In this document: positions 58,472 to 64,000 of the stretch, piece by piece
Layout: every line of letters begins with the position of its first letter
Position numbering within the stretch: the stretch's first letter is position 1
From: Psettodes erumei
Taxonomy: Eukaryota > Chordata > Actinopteri > Pleuronectiformes > Psettodidae
NCBI GenBank assembly: GCA_016785225.1
Contig: JAFBJZ010000880.1
Location: 248,001 to 312,000 of the forward strand
DNA length: 64,000 nt
Reading direction: 5' to 3'
The notes under the pieces: model-generated
What the model saw: only the letters and a program-made list of their open reading frames with translations
Told to the model about the DNA's origin: nothing
Database searches by the model: none
Position numbers and translations under genes: made by a program

Positions 58472-59258
58472 GCATTGCAGTGCATAACAGCGGGCTATGA
58501 GATCTTAAACTCAGAATAACACCTGTGGAGTACAAATTAGGTTTAATTCGGCCCTACCCATCTAATCTGGTGAAAACTGACAAAAAGCTCAGGGCGATAC
58601 ATAAACATTTCTGTACGTTTGTTTACATTTTTGCATATCTGTATCAGGGAAAGTCCTGCTACTTTGGTTTCCAGCAGTCCTATGTGTATGTAGAAACATA
58701 GTGAGCATATTTATGTTCCCAAGAGGATGAACCCCTTACAGAGACAAGTAACCAGTGACATGGACATGCACAGAAACAAACCTTCACTCTTTAATCCGTT
58801 GAGCATGCACACGTACAAGAATGAAAAATTATAAACATGTATATACTGTAAGTGATATATTTTTTATTTTCTTAGGAGAGGACTAGGGATTCGTTGTTCC
58901 ATCCCAAATCATTATTCTCTCATTGCTCCCCCCAGTAAACCCAGCAAAAACTAGTCCCTCCTACTTACACCACCAGTCTTCACTTACCCATTTCACCCCT
59001 CCACTCATACATCTCAGACATAAACAAACACAACCCTCCTCTCCATCCCTGGGGCGACTGGGAGTTAAGTTTTAAACAGTGGCATGTGCAGCTTATTTTC
59101 TCATAAACAGCTCAGTGGTGACACAGAAACCCATATGTGCTGTAGGTTAAAAATTCATCCAGGAAATTTGGATTTCTTCTGCCCAGGCCCATCTTTCATC
59201 ACCAGGTATCTGTTCAGTTTACAGCTGTTTACAAATCACTAGTAATAGGCGTGTTTGC

Positions 59259-59282
59259 GTGTGTGTGTGTGTGTGTGTGTGT
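59259..59282. repeat. (GT)n microsatellite
   Basis: About twelve GT units. Confidence 0.95.
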
Positions 59283-61189
59283 GAGGGAGGGATTGTTGTT
59301 GGTGTCTATACGTGTGTTTTCATCAACATTCATTTCAAAGAGCTACTGTATGAAGAGCTCAGATTAACTGCTGATTATCATCATCACTACAAGGGACCCC
59401 AGTTTTCATGAGATTTATTAATGTGATCCATTGTTGTATTTGATGCTGCCTATTTAATCATGAGTTATCAGTGTGTTAAGCAAGGTTCAGAGTCTTAGAA
59501 TCCAGAATCAACGTTCTCATGTACAGATTTATTGGACCACTACTGGGGACGCCTGGAGAAGCAGCCAATGTGAGGGGGAGTGTTGAGGGACTGGGCTCCA
59601 GACAGGAAGATCTAAATCCTGGGTGAGTTGTCCTGGCCGTTGCCTGAGCCAAAACACAAATTAGTTCTGGCCAGCAGACCTCCTAATGCACCATGCTTGT
59701 GGGGGTGGTGAGACTGTGGGGTTGTTGTTGGACACAAGTGCTGGACTGTCTTCAGGCCTTTACAAAAGCATTTACAGGGCAAAGGGAAGCAGAGCACCAC
59801 AGATTTATATATTTATATTTAAGGTTTACTTTAGATTCTTTTGTACAAATCCGTCAAGGCTAAATAATGAAGTTTATTATGCAGATTTCTCCTGATCAAA
59901 ATACACCCCACTGTGCTAGGTTTTGACTATTTTTCCCCCTTTACAGGCAGTCACTTATCTTTGATGCAAACTTTTGTTGTGCTGAGGCTGTTGAAGTGAA
60001 TTTGGATAAATTTCTGGAAACATAATAATCCTTTTTCACAGAAGACACTCTGACTTGTCATAGCTGGAAAAGCACAGGTGCAACCAATGACATTAATGAT
60101 GGCTCCACTGCATTTAGATGTCCTGGTAAGTAAAGCCAGTGTGCCAGTGTGCACAGTACCGGGACCCTGAAACTCGTGTACCAAAATGGAATGCAGCCAT
60201 CATTCATGTATAAATCACATCTGTGGTTCTCCTGCTATGACGTGTCAAAATGGCTTCAGTTCAGGAGACATGCTAACCATTCGTGACAGAAACACCCAAG
60301 TGCTTCCACTACAGGGTTTGATCCCCGCAGTAATGGTTCTGTGTATCAGCAGTCAGCTCAGGAAATATTCACTCCCTTGTATAAATGAGTACAAGCTACA
60401 ATCATCCAGGAATTAACCATTGCCCAGATGACTTACATGAACTGAATGTGAATGTGTTTGTTTAATGGCTAATTTAGATTAATTATAATAAATACACTAC
60501 ACTTGCCTTTCAGAGTCCTTTGTAAAAGCAAGGTATTCATTTTTATGGGCACATTTGATGCCAGTAATCTTCAGAGTAAGAATTATGGCCAGTGAGCCTC
60601 TGTTTATGTTCATAGCTTTGAAAATAAGTGTCAAAATATTCTTATTATTGTTTTGCCCACCAGGCCACAAATATACCAAACCCGGACTCAAATGAACAAA
60701 ACCTTTGGGTCTGTGTACCATTACAATTCAACTACACATTTTTTTCACATACACAAATTAATGGAAACCAGTGGTGTAAGTCGGAGGGACAAAGACTTTA
60801 AAAAGTAACAGTGGTAGTTACAGTCTTTTATCAATGCTACAACATACAGCTGTGAACTGACGTGGTATGCACAGGAACAATTATGCTGCTTTGCTTTTAA
60901 TTTAGCCTTTTCATTAAAGCATCATAGCGTTCAGGGTTCACTTTACTCTTGTTCTTAGATTTCAAATAACAACCTACACTGATACAGTTACAATGATTAA
61001 AGCTACAATCCATGCCCTACATGCTACACATTAACATCTCATCAAAGTGATATTACCTCAGTATAAATGACATGCAGATGATGAATTTTCCTTCTACTTT
61101 CCAGAAATACCCTGAAGCACTTTTCACAAGAAACATTCTCACGCATCTGTGAGACTGTGACTGTCTGTGTGTCCTGGAGTCACAACATA

Positions 61190-61230
61190 GTTAGCCTAGC
61201 TTAGCATAAAGGCCGTGGGGAAACAGACAG
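61190..61230 (+). repeat. Teleost interspersed repeat fragment, second copy
   Basis: 'agttagcctagcttagcata' followed by 'aaggccgtggggaaacagac' corresponds to the core of the repeat at 42541-42640. Confidence 0.5.
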
Positions 61231-61572
61231 GCGTACTCAAAAATACACCAACACCAACACTTGTAAAAGGTTACTGATGAACAGCTGCATGTGAGAACCG
61301 TTTTCAGGAACAACAGTTTATCTGTGCGCCCACTCTTGTTTTAAGTCTCTGGATATAGCAGGGCTACCTACAGTTACTGATGAGCAGACTCTTTGGTCAC
61401 TGCACCTGGTTGTTCCTACACCCCCAAATTTCAAATTTCACTTTCCCCCAGCCTATTCAAAAACATGCAACAGAGCAGAGGAGTGAGGAAAGAGGTGCGG
61501 GGGGTGTGGGAGCCAGAAAAGCCACAAGATGAATTCTTTTTGAGGAATCACCTGTATAAACATCATATGCCA

Positions 61573-61625
61573 GAAAAGTCTACACTCAGTGGTCAGTTTA
61601 TGAGGAACACCTGGTTTAAACTAAT
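61573..61625 (+). mobile_element. Tc1/mariner terminal fragment
   Basis: 'tctacactcagtggtcagtt' followed by 'tatgaggaacacctggttta' and 'aactaatgcagtc' resembles the outer end of the Tc1 lineage whose body relic is at 545-790. Only about 50 bases remain. Confidence 0.55.
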
Positions 61626-62232
61626 GCAGTCCCATCCATTCATCCTTCATCCCCCAACCCTCATCCACTCATCGCTCCACCCTCCTACTGACCCTCAGTC
61701 CATCTCTCCTACATCATCTCAGCTCACCTCCATCTACAGTATATCGTGCAACAAATCATCCTCGCCATATCAAGACCTTCAGTACTGCATTTAACATAAG
61801 TGTGTTACCTAACAAGTGTATCAGAGTCGTTCCTCTCCCTTTTCCACCATTCAAAAGCATCATAGCACATTTTATTGATGAAGACTTAAAATGTGAAGTC
61901 CAAACCCTGACAGCAGTATTACAGAGGTGATTTATTACATCCTCAGTCATTTCTTTAAAAAGTCATCCCATAATTCTCCAGTGTCAAACTATAACTCATG
62001 TGCTTGTCAATGAGACCTATCATTGCTGCAATACCTAACGGATGATAAAAGCTGTTGATGTTGATAAAATTCATGGCTCATTTACCCCCCCCCCCCACTC
62101 TCAATTGTGTGTCATGACATGGAGCACATTAGCTTGTTAAGAGTCTGAAGCATATTTATTCTGCCTCTCCTGTTTCCTCCCCTCTGTCCTCACAGTGATT
62201 TCACAGTCACAGTCATTCGGCAGGTACCATAC

Positions 62233-62405
62233 TTGTCGTTCCGTGAGGTCGAGGTTGACAGCTATTTCGTAACGTCTCAGTCTGGTCAAATAGTTGTGGT
62301 GTGCAAACTCGGACTCCAGTTCCCGGATCTGTTCTTTGGTGAAGGCTGTGCGCTCCTTCCTGGGCTTGCCATTCATGTCTGACTTATAACTCCTGTCTTG
62401 GGACT
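62233..62405 (-). CDS. meox2: meox2 exon 2, main part of homeodomain
   Basis: A 173-base internal exon. The acceptor on the minus strand is TTTTCATTTCAG just above 62405. The exon begins with the last two bases of a codon, so exon 1 ends in phase 1. It encodes SQDRSYKSDMNGKPRKERTA, then FTKEQIRELESEFAHHNYLT and RLRRYEIAVNLDLTERQ. This covers the N-terminal arm and helices 1 and 2 up to position 44 of the homeodomain. The donor is CAA|GTATGG at 62233/62232. A split between positions 44 and 45 is the classical homeodomain intron site. The sequence matches MEOX2 closely; one visible difference is ELESEF where mammals have ELEAEF. Exon 1, with the histidine/glutamine-rich activation region, is not in the window. 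Confidence 0.95.
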
Positions 62406-64000
62406 CTGAAATGAAAAACAGAACATTTTCCAGCCACAGTTGAGTCGCCAAAACAGGGGGGAGAAAGAACAAAAAAAGGGGGGGTTGGGAAGTGGAGAAA
62501 GAACAAAAAGGGGGCGTTGAAAAACTGCAGGGGCCCATCTGAAGAAAGAATGAAAGCCAATGCCAATTACCTTTTCTTTCAAAGATATTGGTGTTGCATA
62601 CTGTTGCATTTACCCTACTCAGTATATATTTCATACACCAGGCAGCCATTTTTAATGTTTCGCAATATTTAATGTAGCTGACTTGCGTAGTCAGGTGCAG
62701 TCAATGATTACAATGTTGTCTCACTGTTGTTTGGGATTACTGTTGCAACTTTAAACATTTTTAAACATCTTTTTTACTATGGTAAAATGAAACAATTTGT
62801 TTATTACAATTTGGATATCATTTTCCTAGCTTTGCGCATCATCACAATGAAGAAAAACACTGGGCTCTAATACACTGACAGCTTCTGATCCCTCAAAACA
62901 TTTGCAAAAACCTTAACAGACCCTCTGATGGCTGTAAATATTCTCATTTGCCCAGGTCATGGTTATCTCAAGGAAATTTTAATCAAAATCAAATGGACAT
63001 GGTTATAGGTCTTTGAAGACTGTTCTCATCCAAAAAGCTTCATCAGTGATGCCCAGTTTGATTAAAATTTCCTTGAGTTAGACCCTCTTAATCCCAACCC
63101 TCAAAAATATTTACCCAAATTAAAAAGATTACTCTTCAACACTTTTGATGACATTCAAAACCCAAGTATGCTTTAAAGGAAACTCTTCCAATTTGATCTT
63201 GATCTAAGAGATACAGAACCAAAGTTATAGAACCAGAAAACAATGTTAAAAACAGTTTCTCTTCACCTATAATCTAAAAAGAAATAAGGCCTGAACCCTC
63301 TGTGAGGACAGTCTGAACCAAATGTGTGTCAACAGCTTTTGCAGTGGTATAAGGTTCTTGTGATTTTTGCTGCTTTACACAGAATCAGGAGAGCTTGTGC
63401 TTTTAAACAATATATAGTAACTTTTTAAGGTTATGTGAAGATTGCATCTGGTGCAGACCAAGACACACTTAAAGGGACAAACCTGCATTGTGTGGATACA
63501 TACATCCTTCCTGCCTCTTGCTGCCACATTGCTGCTTTGGATCATTGCTACCACCTACTTAACAATTGGCAGGAATGTGCATGTGCTTCCATGTGTGCAT
63601 GCACCAGATACAAATAAAACAGGGATCCAAAGCCCAACTAGTGGTTGAAAGGGCAGAGGCCACCTTTGAATAAATGGGATCACATTTTCCTCCCTAAGCT
63701 TATGTGTTTTACTTGCCACACCTCCAGACCGCAGTATTATTTGTTTGCGATAACCACATTCTTTTCCCACCCTTATCCATGGCGTAATCACAGTCTGTTG
63801 ATGTTGGGTGACATGTTGTGTTTTACTGAATCATCCAACATCACTGTTCTTTTCAAGCAACAGGGTTGTGAAATCTCAGATGTCAACTTTATGACTATGA
63901 TCTTATTACCTTTGCTGATAGGAATGACAAAGTGGAATTATCCTTAAAAATAGGATGTGAAGTGACAAGTGAAGTCACAGTGTATTTATCCTCAGTGCAA
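62406..64000 (-). other. meox2 intron 1, partial
   Basis: Sequence upstream of exon 2 on the minus strand. No exon 1 signature was found, so intron 1 continues past the window edge. It contains a C/T-rich direct repeat close to the acceptor (62458-62520) and a 21-bp inverted repeat (62967-63077). Short frames at 63435-63947 have no motif. Confidence 0.75.
62967..63077. repeat. 21-bp perfect inverted repeat, 69-base loop
   Basis: Bases 62967-62987 (ctcaaggaaattttaatcaa...) pair perfectly with 63057-63077. Flanking similarity also exists ('catggttat' on both sides), so it may be the remains of a folded interspersed repeat. The loop contains 'ccaaaaagcttcatcagtga', resembling a segment common in fish repeats. 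Confidence 0.8.

Larger units (their letters stand above)
56476..62232 (-). other. meox2 intron 2 (5.76 kb)
   Basis: Bounded by GT (minus strand, 62232-62231) and AG (56477-56476). It contains a Harbinger-like interspersed repeat (about 57290-57660), (ATT)n and (GT)n microsatellites, a teleost repeat fragment (61190-61230), a Tc1 terminal fragment (61573-61625) and a run of 12 C (62085-62096). No extra coding exon is supported. The frames at 61393-61794 and 56184-56495 (plus) lack motifs; the latter is antisense to exon 3. Confidence 0.85.

Noticed and set aside
61393..61794. 133-codon plus-strand frame in meox2 intron 2
   Set aside because: Overlaps a Tc1 terminal fragment and a proline/serine-rich low-complexity stretch; no domain.
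62137..62649. Full 170-codon minus-strand frame as the meox2 exon
   Set aside because: Only 62233-62405 is exon by homology and splice sites; the rest is read-through into introns on both sides.

Overview
The window looks like nuclear DNA of a teleost fish. It is AT-rich and gene-poor, and full of fish-type transposon relics: several Tc1/mariner lineages, hAT-Charlie, an L2/jockey-type LINE, an R4/Dong-type LINE and a Harbinger-like repeat. The one confident host gene is a split vertebrate homeobox gene. Family names rest on recognised protein motifs and remembered repeat consensus sequences; no database was searched.

Right edge (about 55.8-64 kb, minus strand): the last two coding exons of meox2, the mesenchyme homeobox 2 transcription factor. 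Exon 2 (62233-62405) carries most of the homeodomain. Exon 3 (56248-56475) carries recognition helix 3 and the C-terminal tail. Consensus splice sites bound both, and they are separated by a 5.76 kb intron. Exon 1 lies beyond base 64000. The roughly 55 kb downstream of meox2 shows no other recognisable host coding exon; it is intergenic sequence eroded by repeats.

Left part (4.4-27.6 kb): a large inverted duplication. Arm A (about 4448-9756, plus orientation) holds a decayed hAT transposon followed by two tandem copies of a coiled-coil open frame. Arm B (about 24362-27597) is its reverse complement, with one coiled-coil copy and a differently deleted hAT. The coiled-coil family is unidentified. 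Arm B has the most complete version: a single-exon frame of about 461 codons with a good start context and a polyadenylation signal. Arm A has lost that start codon through a deletion, and its first unit is frameshifted. This is the most unusual element of the window.

Next to arm B (27.6-29.85 kb) lies an R4/Dong-type LINE relic with a YMDD reverse transcriptase and a restriction-like endonuclease. A rearranged mini-copy of the same element precedes it, and (TA)n tracts flank the main copy. At 49.6-52.0 kb an L2-type LINE has lost its reverse-transcriptase core in frame, and a 450-bp hAT MITE is nested in its 3' UTR. Smaller relics: Tc1 fragments near 0.6, 12.3, 15.5, 20.2, 36.4 and 61.6 kb; a LINE reverse-transcriptase relic at 1.1-1.4 kb; a LINE 3' tail at 11.5 kb; and several teleost interspersed repeats. 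No CRISPR, operon or prokaryotic feature, and no convincing tRNA or rRNA gene, was seen.
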